Of a stretch of 64,000 nucleotides of DNA, positions 42,374 to 49,984 are shown piece after piece. The notes beneath the pieces were generated by a model. That model did not search any database and was not told the DNA's origin. It was given only the letters and a program-made list of their open reading frames with translations. The DNA is taken from positions 248,001 to 312,000 of the forward strand of contig NZ_JAPNOA010000056.1 of assembly GCF_026626885.1 (NCBI RefSeq), written 5' to 3'. Origin of the DNA: Parathalassolituus penaei. GTDB taxonomy: Bacteria > Pseudomonadota > Gammaproteobacteria > Pseudomonadales > Oceanobacteraceae. The translations under genes and the position numbers were made by a program. The first letter of the stretch is position 1. The number at the start of each line of letters is the position of its first letter.

Positions 42374-43831
42374 TCAGGGATTAGGCGGGCAGTCACTGAA
42401 GAAACGGTACTGATTACGGCCGGATTGTTTGGCGAAGTACATGGCCGTGTCGGCAGCACGCAGCAAGGCATCGAGGTTATCACCATCGTTTGGATACAAA
42501 CTGATGCCAATACTTGGGCTGCTGATCATGGGTGCCCCTTCAAACCGGTAGGGAAAACTCAGGCTTTCAATCAGGAATCGCGCCAGTGGTGCCGCAGCAC
42601 TGCGGCTTTGGATGCCGGTAAAGACCACCACAAACTCGTCACCACCAATGCGTGCGACGATGTCGCACTCACGGACGGCATCACGCAGGCGTTTTCCAAC
42701 TTCTATGAGCAGGTTATCACCGGCGGCGTGGCCGAGGGTGTCATTGATGATCTTGAAACGATCCATGTCGATAAACATCAGCGCCAGCATATGGTTATGA
42801 CGACGTGCCGTACTGATAGCAAATGTCAGACGTTCATCAAGACTGATGCGGTTCACCAAGCCAGTCAGTGCGTCGTGGTGAGCAAGATGATGGATGCGCT
42901 TCTCAACTTCCTTGCGTTCGGTGATATCGATTACGTTGACGATGTAATGATGCGGTGAACTGGCATCCAGACTGCTGGCTGATACCGACACCAGTTGCGG
43001 GAAACTGCTGCCGTCCTTGCGGCGGCCCAGCAGCTCGCCTTGCCAGAAACCGCGATGGCGTATTGCTCGGCTGATTTCTCCAGTCAGGTCGGCAGGATTA
43101 TCTTCGCTGAGCAGAATGCCAGCATAGTTCAGCGGCAGGTCGCTCGCACAGAAGCCGGTCATTCGTAACCAGGAGTCGTTGGCGGCAACCAGTTGTTGCC
43201 GTTCATTAAGCAGGGCAATACCCTCGCCGCTTTTGTGAAACACGTCGGCGTAGAGGTTCAGTTCCTGCTCGGCTTTTTTCTGGTTGGTGACATCCTGCAG
43301 GGTGGCATGAATCTGCAGCGGCCGCTGGTGATGGTCATATTCCAGCTCTCGATGTTCGTGGACAAAGCGGATTTCGTCATCAATTATCAAACGGTACACT
43401 GCGTCGAAGTGCCCATGACTGAGGGTTTCAGTGAAGCAGGCGTCGGCCAGGTGGGTATCGGCCGGATGTATCAGGCGTTGCAACAAGCCGATGCTGACAT
43501 CCTGACCGGAGGCCAGATTGAGAATGCGGTGTAACTGGCTGGAGGCGGTGAGTTTGCCGGTGCCCAGATCCATGGCCCAGCTGCCGGTGGAGGCAATACG
43601 CTGGGCAGTGTTCAGGCACATCAATGTGCGGCGAAGCTGGCGATTTTTGTCGTTCAGCTCGCGCGAATTCATACTGATTACGTGTTCGAAAAAACGTCGT
43701 TCCCGGTCCATTTGCTGGTAGGTGTCACTGACTCGATCCAGCAGGGCCTGCAGATCATCAGGCAGTTCGCCATCGGCTTTTTCTTTCAGATAACGTTTGA
43801 GCTGGCGTTTCAGTAATGGATGCATGCTCAT
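42374..43831 (-). CDS. Diguanylate cyclase with PAS domains
   Basis: The 485-aa cytoplasmic protein has an N-terminal coiled coil (about 20-75), two PAS-like sensor domains (about 80-195 and 205-320) and a GGDEF domain (about 325-480). The active-site loop is intact (RIGGDEFVVVF), preceded by the normal ALTGLVNR and FIDMDRFKIINDTLGH. No RxxD inhibitory site is clear in the stretch just before GGDEF. It should make c-di-GMP in response to a cytoplasmic signal. The start overlaps the FIST gene stop (ATGA, 43828-43831), so the two form one coupled unit. Confidence 0.92.
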   Translation of the reverse strand: MSMHPLLKRQLKRYLKEKADGELPDDLQALLDRVSDTYQQMDRERRFFEHVISMNSRELNDKNRQLRRTLMCLNTAQRIASTGSWAMDLGTGKLTASSQLHRILNLASGQDVSIGLLQRLIHPADTHLADACFTETLSHGHFDAVYRLIIDDEIRFVHEHRELEYDHHQRPLQIHATLQDVTNQKKAEQELNLYADVFHKSGEGIALLNERQQLVAANDSWLRMTGFCASDLPLNYAGILLSEDNPADLTGEISRAIRHRGFWQGELLGRRKDGSSFPQLVSVSASSLDASSPHHYIVNVIDITERKEVEKRIHHLAHHDALTGLVNRISLDERLTFAISTARRHNHMLALMFIDMDRFKIINDTLGHAAGDNLLIEVGKRLRDAVRECDIVARIGGDEFVVVFTGIQSRSAAAPLARFLIESLSFPYRFEGAPMISSPSIGISLYPNDGDNLDALLRAADTAMYFAKQSGRNQYRFFSDCPPNP

Positions 43832-44988
43832 GCCGGTGAATCCTCCCGACCGTGTTCATGAATGCAGGTTACCGTAACGGTCTGGTTGTGCAGATGACAA
43901 TGTGATCCGGTGGACTTCAGTGGGCCCAGCTCGCCATAAGAATAAAAACCAGTGATCCAGAAATCGGCTGGCAGGTGGTCACGGATAATCCCCAATTCTT
44001 CATCGGTCTGAACGCCCAGCACGCTGCGACGACCGCCACAGCTGACCACCAGCGCCAGCCCCGTTCCCAGTTGCTGTTCCGGGTTGTGATTGGCCATGCC
44101 CTGAACCGTATTGGCGACCCCTTCGATCAGACGATTGAAGTTCGGGTGCATCAGCCGTACGGTGCAGCCTTCTGGAATATCACCGGCGAAAGTGATGCTT
44201 TGTTCGGCCTCGTTAATGCCCAGCAGGGTGCGAATAATCCCTTCTTCTTCGAGTCCGGTTTCGATACAGAGCGGAAAGCGCATGCCGCTGTCTGGCAGCT
44301 CGTTGGCAAAATCACCAAGGTAGCGTTTGTAGAGGGCGAGGGCGGGTTCATGATCCAGCTCATACAGGCAGTTGCCCTGCGAACGGGTAACACGGCGGTT
44401 GGCGCCAAAGGCACTCCAGCCAGCATAACTGCCACACTCGACCTGAATATTGTCACCGTACAGTCCGATGGCCACGATTTGCCCAGCTGCGGGCATGTCG
44501 TTGGCCATTACCCAGGTTTTTTCAAAACGGGTGGAATCACCTGCCAGACCGCCAGTAACGGGATGGGGGCAGTGATTAAAGCCTCTGGCCAACTCTGAAC
44601 CATTCACCTGCAGGCCATCGGAGAACACCAAAACGTGTTTCAGGTGGGGGGTGGGTAACTGGTCGTGCAGACGTTGGGCCAGTCGTTCGATATTGTCACC
44701 CGCGACAAATGGCAGGCTGGTGCAGTGAACAGATCCTTGCTGGAGCTGAATCGCAGTGGCAACAGCTTCGTGGCGGTTGATTTCGTCGCCGAGAATATTG
44801 CCGCAGGTCGAGGCTCCGGCGATCCATGCATTGGGATAGCGTTGATGCAGTTCGTCTAACAGACGTCTGGGATTGGATAGATCTGAGTCACCAAAGACCA
44901 ATATCAAGGATGCGTTATCTGGATTGCCGATTGCCTGACGGATCATGGACCAGCCGTCTGCGCCATACTGCAGTTTGTCCAGTTGCAT
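43828..44988 (-). CDS. FIST-domain signalling protein
   Basis: The 386-aa protein has a FIST_N domain (about 30-215; WIAGASTCGNILGD, FSDGLQVNGSELARG, PVTGGLAGDSTRF) and a FIST_C domain (about 220-365; ELPDSGMRFPLC, GFYSYGELGP). FIST proteins are proposed small-ligand sensors, perhaps for amino acids, and commonly lie beside chemotaxis or GGDEF genes. GAGGA precedes the ATG by 5 nt. No membrane segment is present. It is the promoter-proximal gene and overlaps the cyclase, suggesting that it senses for or modulates that enzyme. Confidence 0.9.
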   Translation of the reverse strand: MQLDKLQYGADGWSMIRQAIGNPDNASLILVFGDSDLSNPRRLLDELHQRYPNAWIAGASTCGNILGDEINRHEAVATAIQLQQGSVHCTSLPFVAGDNIERLAQRLHDQLPTPHLKHVLVFSDGLQVNGSELARGFNHCPHPVTGGLAGDSTRFEKTWVMANDMPAAGQIVAIGLYGDNIQVECGSYAGWSAFGANRRVTRSQGNCLYELDHEPALALYKRYLGDFANELPDSGMRFPLCIETGLEEEGIIRTLLGINEAEQSITFAGDIPEGCTVRLMHPNFNRLIEGVANTVQGMANHNPEQQLGTGLALVVSCGGRRSVLGVQTDEELGIIRDHLPADFWITGFYSYGELGPLKSTGSHCHLHNQTVTVTCIHEHGREDSPA

Positions 44989-45186
44989 GTAAGTCCTCGC
45001 CGGTACGTCGGCTGCGTGTCACATCCTGTGTCTATCCGGTTGAAGTATCGTTATATCCAGAATTTGACGCTCTTTTATCCCAAAAACGATAGGTAAAGTG
45101 TGCCACATTCGGGAAATTGGTCGATAGCCATATATCGATTTTGGTTAGCCTGGCCGCGAAATCAGGCGTTTCTGGATCCGTATATC

Positions 45187-45217
45187 AAAAAGCCAGCGCC
45201 CTGATTGGGCACTGGCC
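45187..45217 (-). terminator. Orphan minus-strand terminator
   Basis: GCCAG-c-GCCC / GGGC-a-CTGGC with a 5-nt loop is followed on the minus strand by T5. It has no annotated minus-strand gene upstream, which argues for a transcript from 45.2-45.6 kb. Confidence 0.65.
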
Positions 45218-45274
45218 GGGGTTGGCCGTGTTAACACGGCTCTGATTCTTGAGTCCTGCTGGGTTCTGATGTGC

Positions 45275-45403
45275 TCAGGTTGTTGTTTTTATGGGTGACG
45301 CGGAGGTCGGGGTCTTACGGTTAACTGATCCTGAAGTCTCTGTTTCAGGCAGAGTGGCAGCTTTAACCGGTGGGCGGCGAGGCTCAAAACGGGGAGCTGC
45401 CAT
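45275..45403 (-). CDS. Possible small protein (42 aa)
   Basis: The frame starts MAAPRFEPRRPPVKAA and is rich in Pro, Arg, Thr and Ser, with no hydrophobic segment. The only reason to list it is the orphan terminator about 60 bp downstream in the same direction. The ribosome site is poor, and an upstream ATG at 45475 is no better. It may equally be part of a non-coding transcript. Confidence 0.25.
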   Translation of the reverse strand: MAAPRFEPRRPPVKAATLPETETSGSVNRKTPTSASPIKTTT

Positions 45404-45648
45404 ATGCAGGATGCGTTGGGAACGGTGGGGTTGGTTCTTCAACACAGTTTGTGCTCCTGTACTGCAAATGGTCATGCCGGAGGACTATTGGCAATCCCCC
45501 AGCTCTATCAGACTAACACAAGGCAGGTATCTCGCTGAACTGAACGGTAGTGTCGGGTGTATCTGCCTGTCAGGAGCACAACGTTAGTGCTGAATTGCGG
45601 GTGATTGTTTAAGCTCACGCCCGAATTTGAACTCAGGATGAACTCAAC

Positions 45649-46275
45649 ATGGTGGTTCCAGAAAGTATTGGACTGTTTGCCCTTACCTCATTGGCGTTGG
45701 CATTGGCACCAGGCCCTGACAATCTGTTTGTGGTTGCCCAGTCGGCCATGGCCGGGCGGCGCAGTGGTTGGGCGATTACCCTGGGACTGTGCACCGGGTT
45801 GCTGGTGCATACGTCGCTGGTGGTAGTGGGAGTAGCGGCGCTGATTCAGGCATCACACATTGCCTTTACGACGTTGAAAGTGGCGGGTGCCTTGTATCTG
45901 CTGTGGCTGGCGGTTAACAGCTGGCGGGCAGGTCATACCGGGGCCGGGTTTACACAGAGCGAGCGTTTCGGACGTTTGTACCGGCGTGGCATTCTGATGA
46001 ACATCACCAATCCCAAGGTGACGATTTTTTTCCTGGCGTTTTTGCCACAATTTGTCGATGTCGAAGCGGGCTCGGTGGCAAGCCAGACACTGGTACTGGG
46101 CGCGGTGTTTATTCTGGTGTCGTTGCTGACGTTTGGTTTGCTGGCGGTGCTGGCGGGCAGGTTACACGACCGTTTTGTGCATAATCCTGATGTCCAGAAG
46201 GGGTTGAATCGGGTGGCTGCGCTGGTGTTTGTGGGGCTGGCGGCCAATTTGTTGGCAGGAGAGGTTAACTCGTAA
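45649..46275 (+). CDS. LysE/RhtB-family exporter
   Basis: The 208-aa inner-membrane protein has six hydrophobic helices and the family's early motif LALALAPGPDNLFVV. NITNPKVTIFFLAFLPQFVD marks the middle of the protein. Members export amino acids such as lysine, homoserine, threonine or leucine; the substrate here cannot be predicted. AGGA precedes the ATG by about 10 nt. It converges on the first cellulase gene, with a shared hairpin between them. Confidence 0.9.
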   Translation: MVVPESIGLFALTSLALALAPGPDNLFVVAQSAMAGRRSGWAITLGLCTGLLVHTSLVVVGVAALIQASHIAFTTLKVAGALYLLWLAVNSWRAGHTGAGFTQSERFGRLYRRGILMNITNPKVTIFFLAFLPQFVDVEAGSVASQTLVLGAVFILVSLLTFGLLAVLAGRLHDRFVHNPDVQKGLNRVAALVFVGLAANLLAGEVNS

Positions 46276-46279
46276 GCAA

Positions 46280-46312
46280 AAGCCCTCGCACCCAAGGGTT
46301 AAGGGTGCGAGG
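46280..46312 (-). terminator. Terminator of the GH9 gene (convergent)
   Basis: GCCCTCGCACCC / GGGTGCGAGGG with a 9-nt loop. On the minus strand it is followed by TTTT, so it serves mainly the cellulase gene and may also slow transcription from the LysE side. Confidence 0.8.
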
Positions 46313-46333
46313 GTAAAACTCAATGCGTACTGG

Positions 46334-49300
46334 TCAATTACAAATATCGCCCAGAATTTCGACACTTGGAGCGGCGCTACTGTTAGTAGCTTTATTACCA
46401 TTAAAGCCGAAGATAACACTCGCTCCTGGCGCGATACTGCTGTTCCAGCTCATGGCTGAGGCGCTGACGCTATTGCCATTACTGGAGTAGTTTGCACTCC
46501 AGCCATTGGCAAAAGTGCTGCCATCATTGAATACCCAATACGTATTCCAGCCGTTAATCGTGGTGGAACTGGTGTTTGTAATCGTAACCTGGCCAGTAAA
46601 TCCACTGTTCCATTCGCTTGTGACGTCGAAGCTGCAGGTCGCCTGAGGGGTATTGCCTGTGCCGGAACCATCATTAGAACCACCGTTGTCATCAGAACCA
46701 CCAGTGCCTGAGTCATCACTACCGGAGTCGTCGGTGTTACTGATGCAAGCAGAGTAACTGAAGTTACCGCTGTGCTCTAGCTGGATGCCAAACAACTGGC
46801 TGCCTCCAGCGGCCAGGCCTGTACCGGTCGCAATCAGGCGATTGCCACTTAATACCACCGTTGCTCCCCAGGCTTGTTGAATTGCAGTAGCGCCATTTAC
46901 TGGAATCTCAACACTCCAGTCGGTGCTGGTATCACCCAGGTTGGTCACCTTGATGTTGTTCAGTACCGCACCGGTATTCCAGATGTCACCGCTACCGTTT
47001 TCACAGCTGACCGCACCACTCACGGCGGCTTCGACGCTGATCTCACGACTGATACTGGTGCTGTCTTCGCCGTCGCTGACGGTCAGGGTCACGGTATAGG
47101 TGCCAGCACTGCTGTAGGTGTGGCTGGTGGTCACACCGGTGGCGCTGCTGTTGTCACCAAAGTCCCACTGGTAGGTCAGGCTATCGCCGTTGGCATCACT
47201 GCTGCCGGAGGCATCAAAACCCACCACCAGGAACTGGCTGCTGATGATAAACGCAGCGTCTGGAGCCTGGTTGGGTTGTGGTTCTACGGCGACCAGCGTG
47301 ACAGTGCTGCTGGCATCCAGTTCGTTGCCTTCGTCATCGAGTGCAATCAGGGTCAGGGTGAAGTTGCCGGTGCTGGCCGGTGCCTGCAGGTTGATCTGAT
47401 TGCTGGTGACTTCAGTGGCCACCGTGGTGCCATTGATCTGTATCTCGACGCTGGCGGCATTGCTGTAAGCAAGCTGCAGGGTGAAGTTGCTACCCGCTTC
47501 AATTTCTGTGCCTGCGGTCGGTGACTGAATGGTCACGGCTGGAACTACAGGTGCTTCAATGGTGATGTTGACAGTCGCCACAGCTGAACTGGCACCCTGA
47601 TCATCCACCACCTGATAGGTGAAGCTGTCGGTGCCGAAGAAGCCGGATGCCGGGGTATACCAGGCAGATGCTGTTCCGGTGGCCGGTACGATGAATTCAA
47701 TGGTGCCGTGCTGTGGCTGATCGACAATCACAAAATCAGTCACGGAGCCGTCGCTGTCGGTCCCTGTCAGAGTCATGCCGAGGGTGGTGTTGTAGCTGCC
47801 AGTGACGGTCAGAGACTCGGCTTCCGGTGCACAGTTAACGCCGGTGTCGGCACCGCAGGCAGCGCTTGGTTCTTCGCCCCATACCAGTTCGCCGTTGTCA
47901 TACAGGGCGATGCGGCTGGTCTGGGTCAGGCTGCTGCTGTAGTTGTCCCATGATGGATCGGCACTGTTGTCCCAATCGCTGCTGTTCGTGTTGGTTGGCA
48001 ACGACAGACGGAATTGCACTTCTTTTTGCGAATCGGATTGGCCACCCGGGAAAATATTTACCCCGGCAAACGAGATGTCGATGTAGTAAATATGATCATC
48101 CGGGTTGCCCCAGCTTTGCAGGGCGCTGATGCTGGTGGCCTGGCTGTAACCGCTGCTGATGGTGACGTCCGAAACATCATAACCGGCGGCTATTTCGGCA
48201 CTGAGATCGACCCAGTAACGCATGGTCAGATGGTCGCTGACGCGAGCAGGCCAAGCGCTGTGGTTGTACACAACGGTCTTGAGTTCTACATAACGTGGGC
48301 CGGAAGAATTGACCGCAGCTTCTACGTAAAACTCATCATCACGGGTTTCGGCGGGCGGGAACTGGTCTTCCGCAATCGGTGAACCACCAAAATCCAGATA
48401 CAGGCGTGCCAGTGCCGAGGTGAAACCGGCGTTATAGTCGGTGGCGACTTCGTTGGCGACGTAGTCACTGCGGTCGTCGGTATAGCTGTCACCGGAACCC
48501 GGGCCGCCGACCAGTGCACCAATCAGCAGGTGACGGTTGTCGGTCGGGCTGTTGATGCTGTCAGACCAGCTGCCATGGGAAGTGCGGTGGTGCGGGTTTT
48601 TCGGACCGTCTTCAGTCAGGCCAATCTGGTACGGAATACCCATCGGGTTGTCACCCAGCAGGTATTGCAGCTGGCTGACGGCAAAGTTGTAGTAGGTGTC
48701 AACGCGGCTGTTGGTTGGGTCTACTGATTTCAGATAATCCGAATACACCAGGGCAATCCAGGCGGTATTGGCAGCGTAACGGTTGGCCCCCCATTGATCC
48801 AGCTGGGCGAGGCCGCCACTGGTATAGGAAACACGCTGGCCGTTGTAGCCGGTGGTCCAGTAGTCGAGCCAGCGTTCGGCATCGGCGCGGTAGCTGCTGT
48901 TGCCAGTCAGTTTTGCCATCAGCACGTAAGAGCCATAGGACTTGTCATCCCAGGCCTGGGTCCAGGTATAGGATTTTACGCCACCAGAGGTGGTGCCCAG
49001 GTTGTTGTAGGCACTGGTCGCTGCGCTCAGGTAACTGCTGTTACCGGTGGCACGATACAGCCAGGCGGCAGACCACACCAGTTCGTCCTGGTAACCACTC
49101 CATGAATTGTAAAAACCGGAGGCATCGGTGATGCAGTCGGAGTATTTGCCCTTGTAGGTCACAGCGAGATGGTACAGGGATTCAGCATGAGTCAGCAGTT
49201 TGCTGGAATAGGCCGGATCGTCTTCTGCAAACACCATGGCAATGGCCGCCAGTGCAGCGGCAGTTTCACCGGCCAGATCTGTTCCCGGACAGGTAGGGGA

Positions 49301-49828
49301 GATCGCATAGGAAGGACGGGTGGCGGTTGCCTTGCCGGTGGCTTCCAGAACTTCAACCGGGCCCCACCAGGCGTGATCGGATGAGCCAGTGCCAACCTGA
49401 CCGTAAAAGGTGTTGTCGTCCGGATGAGCTGCCACAAAGTAGTCCGCTACAAAGCGCAGGTTGTTGCGGATGTGTTGCATCTGCCCGGAGGCTTCATAGG
49501 CTTGTGGATTTTCGACCACACCCCAGGCCAGCATGGTGGCTGAGGCAGCCATCGGAAAGCCGAATTTGACGTGGTCGCCAGCATCATACCAGCCGCCTGA
49601 AAGATCCAGTCCGACATCGCTGCCATCGTTGACAGTGGCGTCACCACGCCATTCAACCCGGTTCCACGAAGGAAGTTCACCCGCCTGTTGGGCTTCGTAG
49701 AAATAAATGGATTTTTGCAGCGCTTCCCCGTAGTTCGGGGTGGCATTGGCAATGCCGGGAAGTGCAAAAACACTAGCCAGCGCTAGCGATATGGAAGTGC
49801 GCTTCACGTGAAATGTGGACTGTTTCAT
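46334..49828 (-). CDS. Secreted multidomain GH9 endoglucanase (1164 aa)
   Basis: The enzyme should hydrolyse cellulose outside the cell. Domains in order: signal peptide (1-29, ending IANA), GH9 catalytic domain (about 31-485), CBM3c-like module (about 495-660), two Ig/cadherin-like modules (about 665-775 and 775-865), a PKD domain (about 870-955), a divergent CBM2-like module (about 960-1050), a Ser/Gly/Asp linker (DDSGSDDSGTGGSDD) and a final CBM2. Catalytic residues are in place: Asp82 and Asp85 in WYDAGDHVKFGFP, His in NPHHRTSH and Glu460 in ANEVATDYNAGF. AAGGATT precedes the ATG. It is a tandem paralogue of the next gene. Confidence 0.95.
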   Translation of the reverse strand: MKQSTFHVKRTSISLALASVFALPGIANATPNYGEALQKSIYFYEAQQAGELPSWNRVEWRGDATVNDGSDVGLDLSGGWYDAGDHVKFGFPMAASATMLAWGVVENPQAYEASGQMQHIRNNLRFVADYFVAAHPDDNTFYGQVGTGSSDHAWWGPVEVLEATGKATATRPSYAISPTCPGTDLAGETAAALAAIAMVFAEDDPAYSSKLLTHAESLYHLAVTYKGKYSDCITDASGFYNSWSGYQDELVWSAAWLYRATGNSSYLSAATSAYNNLGTTSGGVKSYTWTQAWDDKSYGSYVLMAKLTGNSSYRADAERWLDYWTTGYNGQRVSYTSGGLAQLDQWGANRYAANTAWIALVYSDYLKSVDPTNSRVDTYYNFAVSQLQYLLGDNPMGIPYQIGLTEDGPKNPHHRTSHGSWSDSINSPTDNRHLLIGALVGGPGSGDSYTDDRSDYVANEVATDYNAGFTSALARLYLDFGGSPIAEDQFPPAETRDDEFYVEAAVNSSGPRYVELKTVVYNHSAWPARVSDHLTMRYWVDLSAEIAAGYDVSDVTISSGYSQATSISALQSWGNPDDHIYYIDISFAGVNIFPGGQSDSQKEVQFRLSLPTNTNSSDWDNSADPSWDNYSSSLTQTSRIALYDNGELVWGEEPSAACGADTGVNCAPEAESLTVTGSYNTTLGMTLTGTDSDGSVTDFVIVDQPQHGTIEFIVPATGTASAWYTPASGFFGTDSFTYQVVDDQGASSAVATVNITIEAPVVPAVTIQSPTAGTEIEAGSNFTLQLAYSNAASVEIQINGTTVATEVTSNQINLQAPASTGNFTLTLIALDDEGNELDASSTVTLVAVEPQPNQAPDAAFIISSQFLVVGFDASGSSDANGDSLTYQWDFGDNSSATGVTTSHTYSSAGTYTVTLTVSDGEDSTSISREISVEAAVSGAVSCENGSGDIWNTGAVLNNIKVTNLGDTSTDWSVEIPVNGATAIQQAWGATVVLSGNRLIATGTGLAAGGSQLFGIQLEHSGNFSYSACISNTDDSGSDDSGTGGSDDNGGSNDGSGTGNTPQATCSFDVTSEWNSGFTGQVTITNTSSTTINGWNTYWVFNDGSTFANGWSANYSSNGNSVSASAMSWNSSIAPGASVIFGFNGNKATNSSAAPSVEILGDICN

Positions 49829-49984
49829 AATCCTTTGAATCCTTGTCGCAAGTTGTGATCTTGTTGTGACTAGGATTGCCTATGAATGCACATAGTGTCT
49901 GTGACTTCTGTCATTACTTTGTGTGGATTGTCTCACAAACTTACAATTAAGGTTGTAGATAGCGTCAGCATTTACAGTTTCGTG

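Larger units (their letters stand above)
44989..45648. other. Intergenic region between FIST and LysE genes
   Basis: About 660 bp with no confident gene. It contains a minus-strand terminator at 45187-45217 and a short candidate minus-strand frame at 45275-45403. A plus-strand frame at 45291-45587 has no ribosome site or recognisable content. Confidence 0.5.
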
